64,000 nt of DNA from Ceratopteris richardii. Its lineage: Eukaryota; Streptophyta; Polypodiopsida; Polypodiales; Pteridaceae. The notes under the pieces were generated by a model that saw only the letters and a program-made list of their open reading frames with translations, was not told where the DNA came from and did not search any database. Below, one piece after another: positions 11,175 through 24,097 of this stretch (its first letter is position 1; every line of letters starts with the position of its first letter). The stretch is taken from positions 145,578,907-145,642,906 of the forward strand of contig CM035408.1 in NCBI GenBank assembly GCA_020310875.1, given 5' to 3'. A program made the translations under genes and the position numbers.

Positions 11175-12257
11175 GATGCTGAAGGAGAATCAGCTGTGAA
11201 CTCCCAGACGAAGGCTAGCTCAAAAAGGACAAGGGCTAATGAAGTTCACAACCTTTCTGAGAGAGTCAGTGCCTCTGCTATTCCCAATTTATATGTGCGC
11301 GAGCTTGCTTAGGCTAGTTTTCTGAAAGTAACCGTTCACCTATTTGATACAGCGGAGACGAAATAGAATCAATGACAAAATGAATGCTCTTCGCGAACTC
11401 ATTCCAAATGCAAGCAAGGTCTGTAAGGAGTTACTTCTTAGGAGTAAATTGATTTTCCTGTTATCTTTATATTTAGTAACAATGCTGAGTGTCTTCTGAC
11501 CTTTATTAGACTAATAAGGCTGCATTGCTGGATGAAGCCATTAAATACCTCAAGAACTTGCAACTCCAGTTACAGGTAAAGTAGTAAAGCTATACAGTTC
11601 CGAAGTTCGTTTGAGGTTTATTTGAACACATTCAAACAGCAGGTTATGATGTGATGCAGGTTATGTCTGTGAGAACAGGAATGAGCCTATCTCAAGTGAT
11701 AGTACCTCAAGGCTTACCCAACCTGCAGGTACCACAAATGAACCCTCTTTATCCTGTGGGAATGGGCTCCCTTGAAGGTTCTTCAACTGGATCAATGAGT
11801 GCTGGATCAGCTTTGGGTGTAGCAATGTGCAACATGACTTATGGTTTTCCAGCTAGGCCACTTGGCAGTTTGACAAATATGGAATCCAGGATGCTACATC
11901 AGTCTGATAAAGGTTTTGATCAACTTCAATGTAGTCAAAAAAAGCATGAATCAATGCAGTTACGTTATCCTGTATCATACCCGCAACCTTCTGTTCAGGT
12001 TTATTATTATTATTTTTTTAAAACGACTGGTAGTTTGGGACATGTATTGAATTGCTCTGATATGTGTGAATAATTGGTATGGACAGTCCATGTTGCCTGT
12101 AAATACAGATGTCTGTAACAGCTACTTGCAAACGCAGCATATATCTCAACAGCAGCAAAGTATTCAGCCGCAGCTTTATCGTGAGCAGCAGCCATCCCCG
12201 CAACTACATACTTTACATCCTCCAGGCTCACAGCAGCAGTCACAATATCAACAATAG
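11175..12257 (+). CDS. PIF-like bHLH transcription factor, 3' exons
   Basis: This is a basic helix-loop-helix transcription factor of the phytochrome-interacting-factor type (plant bHLH subfamily VII), expected in the nucleus bound to G-boxes. Exons by splice sites and phase: 11175-11264 (start inferred, after TTGCAG), 11353-11418, 11510-11575, 11660-11998, 12087-12257 ending in TAG. All four introns are GT-AG and phase 0. The first exon carries SSKRTRANEVHNLSER. The next two, 66 bp each, give RRRNRINDKMNALRELIPNASK-type and TNKAALLDEAIKYLKNLQLQ-type halves, that is, basic region, helix 1, loop and helix 2. H5, E9 and R13, which contact the G-box, are present. A Met/Pro/Gln-rich tail follows, as in PIFs. 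The N-terminal exons with the phytochrome-binding region are not visible, so they lie far upstream or are lost. E1 sits 1.3 kb upstream on the same strand. Confidence 0.85.
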
Positions 12258-12580
12258 ACTGACAGAAGTGTATATATGGGTCAGTGTGGTTTGATATATA
12301 AGATCCATAGTTGTTTCCTATGTGGGAAGATGGGCATAGAATCATGAGGATCTAAGTCACAGGTCTTCATCATATTCTACCGTTGTATTTGTTGTTCATA
12401 TTAATGAGAAGCATTTATTCCATTATCAAAATCCGTATCCTCTTCTTCGTCTTGAAGTCCTCCCTTTTATGGTTCACAACTGGGTTTTTCTCTCACTGTG
12501 CTGCTTTGGTGCCTTGCATTCTTGCACGAGAAATAGTACTGTTTGCCAATAATTTCATGTACGGCCTTGAGTAACATTTT
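12258..12580 (+). other. Probable 3' UTR of the bHLH gene
   Basis: AT-rich sequence follows the TAG. An AATGAG/AATAAT-like signal near 12400-12555 could serve polyadenylation, but no single site stands out. Confidence 0.4.
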
Positions 12581-12733
12581 TTTCTTTTTTGGGTGTTTAT
12601 TTTCCTTTACTTTCGCATATTTCCCCTCTCTCACCCCTTTACCTTTGTATCATCCCCATCTCTCTCACTCCTCTGCATGTAGCAGCCAAGGGCACTGGAT
12701 CTCTTTTGCTCTTTCTCTCTTTCCAAGTAGCAC

Positions 12734-12738
<5 letters not shown>

Positions 12739-12783
<45 letters not shown>
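12739..12783. repeat. (CT)n microsatellite
   Basis: About 22 uninterrupted CT units. They create a spurious Ser-Leu repeat ORF in both overlapping frames. Confidence 0.97.
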
Positions 12784-12785
<2 letters not shown>

Positions 12786-13920
12786 CCCTGCAGAAACCCT
12801 AACGCGCCGCCCTCCCTGTGCTGTGTCTGCCGTCCTCCCGACCCTCTCGCCCGCGCGCCATCGCCTCTGCTGCCACCATGTATTACCCGTAAACCCTAAG
12901 TTTTTAGGGTTTTCAACTGAGGACGCACCCTTATATCATTCAAGTGTAATATTCCAGAAGGACATATGCAAGACGGAAGATTTAATTAAGATGGAGGACA
13001 AAACTAAAATAATTATCAAAGTCAACAACAGAACAATGGACTCAACGATCGCCTCCATCATCAAACACATTTCCAAACTTGAGAAAGAAGTGGAGGACTT
13101 CACCAAAGAACATGAAGCTTAGGAAAAAGAAAAAGAAGAATGGGAAATGGAGAGACTAAAGGAAAAGGAGAATGGCCCAAAAGGCAAGAGGATTGGGTAA
13201 GAAGAAAAGAAGGTCATGCAGGAACAAATCGAGTTTCTCAAGGGCTCGATTGCATCCCCAGAAGAAGGTGAGCTTAGAGCCGATCTCTTAAAAGTAGAGC
13301 TTACTAAAGTCTTGCCCGCGAGCATTGACAACAAGCTTGAGGAAACCAAAGAAGGATGGGTGGAAGTAGTAAGGAAAAACATCAAGAAAGAGGTGAAGCA
13401 AGAAGCACAAAAAGGAGCCGCCCTCATTGTGCACACTACATTGAGGAAGAGAGGATGAGAAAGGCATGACATCCTAATGTGCGTGTCATGGTTATAGTAG
13501 AGAAGGAAGGCGTCACTCCCAAGATGGATGGGAAGATATTATGCAAGAAACTCGGTTACAAGAAAGAGGAGACCTTTTCGTTCATCGAATTTTGGAGGGC
13601 AGGAAAAAGACCTTTCAAAGAAGAGAGATCTCATTTTGCAATTCTCCTTCAAACAGTAAGATCCACCTTCGCAAGAGAGTGGTTGTGAGAGGGCTTGATG
13701 GCCTTCCTATTTACGTAGACGACGATCTCACACCCACACAAATAGCACACCGTCGCTCATGTATGCCGAGAGTACATGAGGCCCATAGAGAGGGGAAGAA
13801 GACTTCTTAGAGAGATGGTCGGATCATCACCGATGCTAGGGCCATTCCATAGGATTTCGCGGCCTGCGAGATGTTAGAAGAGATAGATGAATACCTCAAG
13901 GAAGTGAGGTGGTACTGCTA
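12784..13920 (+). pseudogene. LINE ORF1-like nucleic-acid-binding pseudogene
   Basis: A GC-rich leader (12784-12890) with two AAACCCTAA words precedes a coding-like stretch from MEDKTKIIIK (12991). It has an acidic/basic coiled coil (SKLEKEVEDFTKEHE, then EWEMERLKEKE and EEKKVMQEQIEFLKG). Downstream in another frame come VVVRGLDGLPIYVDDDLTP and IAHRRSCMPRVHEAHREGKK, followed by RDGRIITDA. Coiled coil followed by an RNA-binding C-terminus with a DDLTP...RDGRIIT pattern is the layout of L1-type ORF1 proteins. Stops at about 13120 and 13198, and frame changes around 13456-13640, break it. No RT follows. It could be a truncated LINE or an ORF1-only relic. The host-gene alternative is less likely but open. 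Confidence 0.5.
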
Positions 13921-15879
13921 AAACCTACTTTGTATCTTCCCTTAATCACTTCAGAGTTTGATAGTAGGCTCTTTTAGCTTGCAAATGACACCAAAAAAAT
14001 TCCTATGTACTTTGGAGTTGATCCTGCAAACAATGCCACAAAACTTGTTATTTGGTCAAGACACCTACTGGTTCTTTTGCTCAGTGTTCACAGTACAGTA
14101 GCAATTGATTTAATTCCTTTTGGGGGAATTTAATTAGCTTAGATAGCTAGTGAGTACAAGTGGAATCATCTAAAAAGATGAACTATGCACTGAGAAATCA
14201 ATTTAGCAATCCAAAGCTTACCCTTGATTTTTTGGGGACTGAACAGTAGATGACCAGTGAGCAGTTCGATGGCGATTTCTCCTAAATGGCTGAATCAAAT
14301 TCCTTGAAACTTTTGACAGCATAAAGTAGACTTCTAGGCGGTTCCAACAAGCTATAGATCATGAAAAATGGTCGAGAAATCAATGATATATAATCAACCA
14401 AAGTTCACTGTTCTGAGTAGTCATAGAAGAGAAGTAGACAAAGATGATCAATGAAGTATATGTATTATAACACATGATTATACAAGATCATTGGCATTGC
14501 AATGGTGCACAATGATGGTGGGATGAGTAAGCTATGTTGTAAGCTACTCAACCTCTACAAAATGATCAAGGAGAAGCTCTCAATGAGGCCACACAGCCCG
14601 CAAGTTTTTCAATAACTTTTATAATGAGTTCTTCATCCAAGTTTGAATTTGAAATTCAAACTTGGCTCCATCTAAAGTGTTCCCTATGATTGAGGAGTTA
14701 TTTGGCAGAAAATGATAGGATTTTCTTCCTTGTTTTTAAGTCTTCAAGAAGAATTTGTGGGATGCTCTCGTCAAGCTTGAAGGGATCTGAAAGATATTTA
14801 GAGAAGATTTGAGGAGACCCATTGCTAAGAAATTATCAAGAGAGATGCATATGGACAGAAGTGGATAGCTCAAGGATGATGACATTGATATTGTATAGCT
14901 GTTGAAGGGTTTCTTCATTAGTGCAAGCTGTGATAAGGGTTGAAGTCTACGGGTGGCTTGTTGAGCTGTCATAGCATCATTCTCCTTCTGTTATTATTCG
15001 AGCACTGAGGACAGTCTAAGATATCCTTGCTAAAGGGAGACAATGTTGTTGAAAGAGTAGCCCCTTCAACATACTGTGTAAAACAAGCTTATCGAAAGAA
15101 TCCAAAGGATGTAGAGTCTCTGCTACAAGCAGTACTAGAGAGGATTCACATGTTTAAAATGGAAAAGAGAATATGCTTGATGAACAAAAACGACAAACAA
15201 AAAGGGTTATGATGTCCTGGTTTCGAATCTAAAGTACTGTTGCTAATGCTTCTTCCTTAGTACCTGTCTATACATAATACACAGAAATACAACATTTCTC
15301 TTGCTGATTCAAGGACTTCTCAATCTTGAAAAGACTTTCCTGGAGGCACTGCATGAGAGCTGGACATAAAAGCGGTTGCATAACTCTTCTCGTTTGCAAT
15401 ATGTGTAAATGTTAATGCATTCCAATTTCTTTCCAAAGAGTTAGAAGCTATCTGTCTCATTTCCTTTCACTTGAATTGTCTATTTGGGACCCAAGAAACT
15501 CATTCTTTCTATGCACATGATACGAAGGAAGAAGATATCTAGAATCAATTCAGAAGACAATAGTTGTAATGGCCAGAAAGTTAATGGTGTGAAAGTTTTG
15601 TGACTCATTTGGATTAGTTCTACTTATGTTGTAACAAAGTATCCTTGTTTTGAATGTCCATCTTCACGATAGTCCAAAGAAAAAAGGGACGTTCGATGTT
15701 AAACATGTGATGCTTTATGACTGCATTCTCATGAGTTGAGTCAATCAAAACACCTACAGTCCTTTTTGGGTGTCCGAGCATGATGCATGGTGCAAAGCAT
15801 TCTCTCCAGTTGTCTTCTTGAATATGTTTACTTATGCTAGGGTGATGAGTATGACGCATGCACGATTGTTTGTTTGTTT
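13921..15879. other. Intergenic stretch, nothing recognised
   Basis: No supported gene. Short frames at 14736-14972 (-) and 15027-15212 (+) carry no recognisable domain and no repeat ends are visible. Confidence 0.5.
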
Positions 15880-16560
15880 ATGCATATGAATGAGAGTCCC
15901 CATCTGTGTGCCCTTATGTATGTGAAAAAAATATGTGAGAAAGCAAGGGGGAGTTGCATGTGTAAGTGACAGAATGTATGACAGAGAAAGTGTGTGAGAG
16001 ATGAGAAATATGTGCTGCCAGGGTGAGGCATTGGAAGAGAAAGAGGAAGTGACCGAGGGAAAGAGAGAGAGTGCATGAGGGGTGCTTAGAAATGCTAGGT
16101 GTGTGAAAGAAGAAGAGTGCATGAAAGTGTGGGTGTGTGTCTTTAGGGGTGAGGTAGTGTGTGAGTGAAATTTTTTATGAGGGTGTGAGAGTAAGTGTCC
16201 GACTGAGTTTCTAGTTGAGTGCTTTTGTGAGTCAGTAAGATTAGGAGTGGGTGAGTGTGTTCGTGTGTTCAACTCGTTGTGTGCTTGAATGAGAGTGTTT
16301 GAGAGTTGGAGTGAGAGTGATAGGAGTGGATTGGAAGAGAAAGAAAAAGATTAAGGCTAAGGGTTAAGCTAAGGTTGAGAGTGAGAAAAAGGTGTGTTTG
16401 ATCAAGGGAAGAAGAGAAGGAAAGGAGAAAGATAGAGAAGGGAAGAGGAAATGTAAGGTTGGGAATGAAGTGGACTGTGAAGAGCAGAGAGAAGAAGTAA
16501 GGAGAAGAGGTGGAAGAGGGAAATAGTGAGAGAGGGTGAAGTAAGTTGGTGTGGAACTTG
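15880..16560. repeat. GT/GA-rich low-complexity tract
   Basis: The + strand is dominated by GTGTGAGTGAGAG-like words and, from 16330, by purine runs (GGGAAGAAGAGAAGG). The Ser/His/Thr-rich frames on the minus strand are a by-product. Confidence 0.8.
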
Positions 16561-17156
16561 GAAATACAAAAAGAAAAAAATTTGGCTTTTGCTTGTGATT
16601 GGAGATCCCAATCCTTCCCATATCAAGGTTGAAGCAAATCCAAAGATTAAAATACACTTGGATGGAACTTTGGATTAAGATTTGGACATGACGGTATCAT
16701 ACAAAAACATTTGGACTTATTGGGAAATACAAAGTGAGCCAAATCCTACACATTTGTGGCTTGAGGGTAAGAGAAACTTGCAAGATACGAGAAATTGAGC
16801 AGATATACCTAAATACAGGTGCAATTAATAGCATCTTTTCCTTGGGCTTTAGGACTATATCTAGTTCCATAGAGGTCTAGACTATGCGCGTCTTTCTCTC
16901 ATAGGGGATTGCTATATGATTGCCATGTTTGGGATCCGATAGGTAGTCCAAATCGATTTTGTGAACTGATAGTCATGGGTCCCAAGTACCTATATGATCC
17001 GTCATAGTGAGAGAAAGATGGTAGGAATATATTCCAATATTACTCGATTGCTTCACAAATCCGGGAAGGTACGCATGGACTAGGATGGACTAGGATGGGT
17101 ATATGCTGACAGTTATGCCCCATCATATTTGATGCATCTTGGCCCTAGTAGGCGGG
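16561..17156. other. Intergenic stretch, nothing recognised
   Basis: Non-coding by eye. It leads into a short tandem repeat that was the target of E2. Confidence 0.5.
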
Positions 17157-17185
17157 TATTTGTTCATCAGTACAGGATGTATTTG
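17157..17185. repeat. 23-bp tandem repeat split by E2 (left part)
   Basis: The unit ATTTGTTCATCAGTACAGG is present here and again, in two variant copies, just right of E2 (24959-25008). E2 therefore landed in a small tandem repeat of a roughly 23-bp unit. Confidence 0.75.
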
Positions 17186-17564
17186 TGTCACGAGGAGGAG
17201 ATAAGGAAGAGAGCTCACACACACTCTCTCACTCTCAAAGAGAGGCACACACACAGATTGAGGCAAGGAAGAATGATCTTCTTCTTCTTCTTCTATTACA
17301 TAAAAAGGAATGTACAAGAATCACCTAAAAATAAGAATACAACAAGTGCAATATATAAAGATCAGTACATAAGGAAAAACCTAATGTCCGCGAATGAGTG
17401 AGCTGGCAATGAACAAATGTGTCATCACTCTCAGTAGATAAATCTAATAAAGCTCAATGAAGTATCCCTGACATATACCGGCGTGACCACTATACATGTC
17501 AGAGAAACAAAAAACTGGTACGTGTCATCCTGGGTCATCACATTTTGAGCTTGATATCTCAACA
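17186..17564 (-). repeat. E2 3' LTR
   Basis: 379 bp, + strand TGTCACGAGG to CTCAACA. It is next to the purine tract CTCCCCCTC (+ strand). Confidence 0.92.
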
Positions 17565-20500
17565 CTCCCCCTCAAGTTCAACGCCATATCTTGTAATCCA
17601 AGCATCTCTCGAAACTTCTTCAACTTCTCAGCTCCAAATGCTTTGGTGAAAATATCAGCAACCTACTGATGTGTTCTCAGATAAACAAGATCAATATCAC
17701 CTGCTAATACCTTCTCTCTGATGAAGTGATAGTGTACCTCGATATGCTTTGTTCTAGCATGGAAAACAAGGTTCCGTGCTAACTGTATGCTGCTAAAATT
17801 ATCACAATAGATAGTGATAGGCTTTCCCATTTCCACACCTAAATCTACAAGTAGCATTTCTAGCCATGGTGCCTCACATGCTGCCATTGCAGCACCTCTA
17901 TACTCAGCCTTTGTACTCGACAAAGCAACAGTGGCTTGCTTCTTGCTGCTCCATGTCATAGCTGCACTCCCAAGTGAGAATAGAAAAGCACTAGTAAATA
18001 AGCCCAATCTGCATCGGTGTATCCATAAACGTGCAAATCTATGCCAGCCTCATAAAACAATGCATAATCCAAAGTAGCACTCACATAACGTAGAGTGCGC
18101 CTCAGAGCATCCAAATGTGGCTTCCTGGGAACCTGCATAAATGACTTTCAAGTCGAACAATATAAGTTAGATCAGGCCTTGTAATTGTGAGATATATAAG
18201 ACTTCCCACAATTTTCCTGTGCATAGTAAAATTTTCCAATGCTTCACTTGGTGTAGTATCCAACTTCAAATTCTGATCTAATGGCATAGAAATTGGCTTA
18301 CAATCAGCCATACCATACTTTTGCAGCATATTCAAGGCATATTGCCTTTGCGACATCCATATACCTGTTTCTGTATGTATAAACTCAATGCCCAAGAAAT
18401 AGCGAAGCACACCAAGATCTTTCATGTCAAATTCCTGCATAAGAAGTTGCTTTACCTCTTTGATGCTTCCTTCATTATCACCACTTACAATCAGGTCATC
18501 AACATAAATAGCCGCAATAGTGATGCCATCATCAACCTTCCTTGCATATAGTGAGTGATCTACATCACACATAGAAAACTCAACGCTGGTTAAGTAATCA
18601 ACAATCCTTGCATGCCATGCACAAGGGGCTTGCTTTAGCCCATACAAAGCCTTTTGCAACCTGCAAACATATTTTGGATGCTTTGAATCTTCATATCCTT
18701 GTGGCTGGTCCATATATACTTCTTCCTATAACTCACCATGTAGGAAAGTATTCTTCACATGCATCTGATGCAAAATCCATCCTTTTGTTGTAGCTAATGC
18801 AACAAGTGTCCTGATAGTAGACATTTTAGCTATAGGGCTGAATGTTTCCTCATAATCAATGCCATATGTCTCTGCATATCCTTTAGCTACCAATCGTGCT
18901 TTATACCTACTTATGTTACCATCAGCATTATGCTTTACCTTGTAAACCCATTTGCAGCCTATGGGTTTCTTTCCTTGCGGCAATGGAACCAGCTTCCATG
19001 TATCATTTCCATAAAGTGCAGCCATCTCCTCATCCATGGCTTTTTCCCAATCTACAATTCCAATTGCATCTTCAAAGCAAGAAGGTTCAACATCTTGTAT
19101 TACCTTTGTCATGTAGGCACAATGACGAGCCATGTAACTATCATATGTCAATCGTTGTACTGAATTTCGCATCCACCCATATCTTCTTGGTCCTGGGTCA
19201 CTTCTCCTTGTATCATCTGCATGTGCCCTTCTTACTCCTGGAGTCTTCACAGAGAGCAATCCAAGTTCTTCATCAAGACTCTTTTCTGAACTGCTTGAAT
19301 CTCCATCAACGTCTTCAAAACCTGCACATGTTTTATGACCAACAAAAGACTTTTCTTTACCTTTCTTGGATGTATTTGATGAATTTGCTGGACTGAAATT
19401 TCCACGTAATCTTCCACTCCATAGATTTGAGTTGGAACTATTGCTTGGTGATGCATCCGGTCCAATCAAAACCTTAGATTCTGCACTTGATTTTTCAGAA
19501 TTTTCTTTGTCATTTGGTTCAAGACTCCATCCTTCTTTGACATCTTCATAGAAGCTTGACATTTCATCAAATACCACATCTCTGCTCACCTTTACCTGTC
19601 GTGTGAGTGGGTTATAACATTTATATCCCTTTTGCTCAAGGGAGTATCCAATGAAGACACACTTTTTTGCTTTTGGATCAAGTTTTGTCCTCAATTCATC
19701 TGGGACATGTACATATGCAATACAACCAACAACTTTCAGATGTGATAAGTTTGGCTTTTTACTTGTAAACTTCTCTTGAGGTGTAACTTGATGTACAAAA
19801 GCAGTCGGGGTTCTATTCATGATGTATACAACGGTATGAACAGCTTCTGCCCAATAACAATGAGGCATATTCTGCTCAACCATCAAGGCTCTTGCAATAT
19901 GTCTATTTTTGCGTTCAACAACGCCATTCTGTTGTGGTGTGTACCTGCATGAAAACTGATGCCGAATTCCATGATTTTTTAGAAAAATGTTGAACTCATT
20001 TGACATGTATTCACCTCCTTGATCAGATCTTAATGTCTGAATGTACTTCCCTATCTACTTTTCCACCATAGCTTTAAAATTCTGGAAGTGACTGAACACC
20101 TCGCTCTTCTCTTTCATGAAATATACCCATACTTTGCGTGTATGGTCATCAATGAAAGCAACATAAAACCTGCAACCGCCCATAGATGTGGTCTTTGCTG
20201 GACCCCAAACATCTGTATGTACTACTTCTAGTACATTCTCACCAACATGCTTGTCATGTGGAAATGATGCTCTTGACTGCTTACCAAATTGACATGCTGC
20301 ACATACCCGTTGCATTTTTGCAACTTTGAAATTTGGTAGTCCATGGACAATCTCCTTTGACTGCATCAATTTGAGCCTTTGCAAGTTTGCATGTCCAATC
20401 CGTTTGTGCCACATTTCTATATCTGCAATAACTCCTGCACCTTTTGCAAACATGGCTGCATTCATTTCAAGAATCTTCACATTTATAGTGAACATTCTAC

Positions 20501-21754
20501 CCACTTTGTTTCCTTTGGCAACCAATCGTCCATCCTACTTGTACTCTTCTACATATAATCCATCAGCATTGAACCTGACTTGTAATCCCTGGTCAACCAT
20601 TTGTCCAACAGAGACCAGATTCTTTGTTATATTTGGAACATGGAGCACATCAACAAGATGTTTTTACCTTTCCATCCTCCATCGATAGTGCTATGTTTCT
20701 TGTATGCTCAATAGGATGTGATGTGTCATCACCTGTTTCAACATATCCAGGAACTGGCAATTTCTACAAAGTACTAAACCATTCCACATGAGTAGTCATG
20801 TGATTTGAAGCACCTGAATCAACATACCAGACATTATCATTTGATTTTGAAATACCAGCAGACATCGTATTCATCATGTGATGTTGAACAATGAACAGCT
20901 TCTCAGAATCATCTGCACTTGTGGATGCATAGTTGTTTTGCTGCCTTCTGTTATTTTGATTCTTCAACCTGCAATCACGTTCAAAGTATCTAGGTTTACC
21001 ACAATTCCGACATCCTTTACTATCATTACCTGAATCATTTCTTTGGAATTTTTTGCGACCTCTTTGGCTCCCCCTGCCTCGAAATTGTCCTCCTCCTCCT
21101 GCATGATTCTATTGTTGACTTTGGTCTTGGTTACTATTTCCTCTTCCACTTCCAAAACCTCTACCTCTGCCTCTTCCTCTACCAGAGTAGAATACCTGCT
21201 CAGAACTAGATTTTCCTTTGGAGTTTGAATCCTCACAGGATTCTTTTCTTCAATAATCAACATAGATACCAGATCAACAAAATTCAGAATATTTTCCCTG
21301 GTCTGTATGGAGTTCTGAACTGCTTATATGCAGCTCCTAAACCACGAAGACACACTTCCACCTTATCATCATCATCTACATTCACGCCAATAGATGCAAG
21401 TGACTCACATATGCTTTTGATTTTCAAGGTGTAGTCACTTACCGACATGCTCTTCTTCTCCAATGTATGCAGCTCATTCTTGAGTTGCAATTTCCATGCC
21501 TTTGTATTGGTCTCATACAATGTGAACAAACTATTCCAAGCCTCTTTTGGAGTCTTAGCATCCTGTATGTGTCCAATCATGCTATCTTGTATGCTAACAT
21601 ATAGCTAGTACATTACCTTTCATGCTCCTTGATTCCATTCTTCATATGCTCTTACCTGATCTACAATCCGATTCCTTTTTGGTAACTGTGGAGCATTTTC
21701 ATTCTCCCCTTTGATGTACTTCCAGTGGCCTCTTCCCATCAAGAAATTCGTCAT

Positions 21755-22085
21755 TGTTAAGGGCACATTTTCATTTATTGACTAAGGTTCATTTGGAGGG
21801 TTGGGAGAAGGTTGAGTGTGAAGAGCCTTTTAGGCCACCTTTTTGTATAAATAGGGCACTTGTTTAATGAGCAAACTCTCTCTTGTTGCGTCGCCCGAAA
21901 ATGGCTTTTGACGTGTTCTTGCTTTTGAGTTAGTTCGTGTGGTCTTGAAATCCGTGCCCTAAGTATGCTTGTTATTTGTGTGTTCACTGTTGTTTGTAGC
22001 TATGGCGATGACGGCACGTTTCTCTTACTCTCTCGCTCTTCTCTCTCTGTCTTCCCTGTTGCATGTGCTCTAAGCCATGCAAACA
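21755..22085 (+). repeat. E3 5' LTR
   Basis: 331 bp with a TATAAATA box at 21846-21853. Followed by the Asp-type primer site at 22087-22095. Confidence 0.92.
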
Positions 22086-23766
22086 CTGGCGCCGGCCTCA
22101 ACCAACCCTTTCGTCTGCTCTACCGACTGTAGCTTATAGCTGGGTTGTGCTGAAGCGGATCCTCTTATTCTCTGATCAAGTTGCTCAGCGAACGCCTATG
22201 GACGGTCCTTGCCACCTTGTGTAGTATGGCGCAGACAATGGAAGTGCACAGATTTATGCGTAAATAGTCCGAGTGGAGGTTAATTACTATTATACTTCCA
22301 ATTTTTTCGCATTGCGCTCTGATTACGTTCTCATCTTACGATGCTTTATCTCAGTTATATTACTGTAAAGCTCGGGTATTGTTGCGCATCGTGTTTTGAT
22401 TCTACGTCACATAATTTCGATTTATTCTGTTAAGATGAAGTATCGTGTTCAGTGGTTGATTGTTGATCTGTTTATTGCTCATATATTGTTCTTATTTGTG
22501 CACAATTCATCCTTGTATGCGTTCCAAACAGACGAGTCGTCCAGGTGTAGTCTGTGTTATCTTCAGTTTCAGCGCAATTCTGTAGACGAATTCTTTTTCC
22601 GTTCACGTTCACCTCCTGACTGAATTAGTGCAAGTGATGGCGAATTGGTTTAATCACACGCGTGTTCTTACGCGATCTTCTGTGGCGCTCTCTGTCCTGC
22701 TGAAAGGGTATTCGAACATACGGTACAGCAGCAGTCACGCTTTGCTATCGCACGTTTGCTTATTTTCCTATGCTTTTGTTTCAGCCGTTCTCTGATGGCA
22801 TGCTATCTAATATTTCATGTTGTTTGTATATTGTTTGTATATGGTGCATAAACTCAAAGTTTTCAACGCTCTGCAATGCTCAATGGGTTTTTTTGGCAAA
22901 ACTTGAAGTATGGGCTTATAACGCAATGATACGTGGTTTATTATTGAAGTAATGCAGATAAGCAAGGATGAAGAAGCATGGAAAAAATGGACCTTGATTT
23001 TTACCTTTTGTGATCCTTCGTTTATGAGCCTTCTGTATACAAAGTATTGAAGTATTGCAGTAGAGCGACCCATCAACAACGTTGAACAACACATGAAGAA
23101 TTTGGAAGATATTGAAGCCCTTGCTCCTTATTTGTAATTCAGTGAACCTTATGGTGTATACACATTAAGCCACCCTTGTATTTAAGTTATGTGCATATAG
23201 GAGGCTAGTCTATAAGTTGTGTGTAATGTATTTGCATACCTTGGATTCATTCCAGGCACTTTGCTTTGCATTACATATAGCTTCTAGTTCTGGACATTTT
23301 ATGAACCTTACTTGCATTCCATACCATGGTCTAACCATGCACTTTGGTTTGCGAGTATTGTTCATAAGGGTAGTGCATAATTATGTGAGCACATATATCA
23401 TGGAGTTGGACTATTCCATTCCAAGAACGGTGCTACAACTTTAGCATTATGAAAATGTTCATGGAGATTATATATGGGTTGGGTTCTTATTTGTAGACTT
23501 TGTTTGGAGATGTGTTGGCCTTGATGTGAGGGCTTGACTTGATGTATTTGATCTTGGGGAGTGTGATGGAACCGGTGTCCTCGGGCATGAGTGATGTGGA
23601 GGCTCGCGGATTGAAACACTCTTCAAGATTAGGTGTATTCCTTTGGTTGAATGATATGTTGTATCAAGGTTCCTAGCCTATAAATGGTTTCCATGTAATT
23701 TTCATCTTGTTGAGGGAGTATCACTTCTCAAGGGATGTGGTAGTTCAAGTCCACCATGCGTGCCAG
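22086..23766 (+). other. E3 interior, unassigned sequence
   Basis: No retroelement protein motif. The frame at 22396-22623 (75 aa) has a hydrophobic stretch (WLIVDLFIAHILFLFV) and two Cys in RCSLC, but I cannot link it to a family and do not call it a gene. The interior could hold captured host sequence. Confidence 0.45.
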
Positions 23767-24097
23767 TGTTAAGGGCACATTTTCATTTATTGACTAAGGT
23801 TCATTTGGAGGGTTGGGAGAAGGTTGAGTGTGAAGAGCCTTTTAGGCCACCTTTTTGTATAAATAGGGCACTTGTTTAATGAGCAAACTCTCTCTTGTTG
23901 CGTCGCCCGAAAATGGCTTTTGACGTGTTCTTGCTTTTGAGTTAGTTCGTGTGGTCTTGAAATCCGTGCCCTAAGTATGCTTGTTATTTGTGTGTTCACT
24001 GTTGTTTGTAGCTATGGTGACGACGGCACGTTTCTCTTACTCTCTCGCTCTTCTCTCTCTGTCTTCCCTGTTGCATGTGCTCTAAGCCATGCAAACA
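23767..24097 (+). repeat. E3 3' LTR
   Basis: 331 bp, nearly identical to the left copy, TATAAATA at 23858-23865. No clear polypurine tract is visible on its left. Confidence 0.92.

Larger units (their letters stand above)
21755..24097 (+). mobile_element. E3: small non-autonomous LTR element (LARD/TRIM-like)
   Basis: Two 331-bp direct repeats (21755-22085 and 23767-24097) differ at only two positions by eye. They start TGTTAAGGG, end GCAAACA, and are bordered by GTCAT (21750-21754 and 24098-24102). A TGGCGCCGG primer site, as for Asp tRNA, follows the left repeat. The 1.68-kb interior has no gag or pol motif, so the element would have to be moved in trans. It lies in the gag region of E2 and is recent. 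As a non-autonomous element it looks whole. Orientation follows the primer site. Confidence 0.9.

Noticed and set aside
12790-12900. AAACCCTAA words as telomeric repeat
   Set aside because: Only isolated single words, no tandem TTTAGGG array.
12543-13122. Open frames with Ser-Leu repeats
   Set aside because: They are produced by reading through the CT microsatellite and the LINE leader.
15832-16657. Minus-strand frames rich in Ser, His and Leu
   Set aside because: They come from the GT/GA-rich low-complexity tract.
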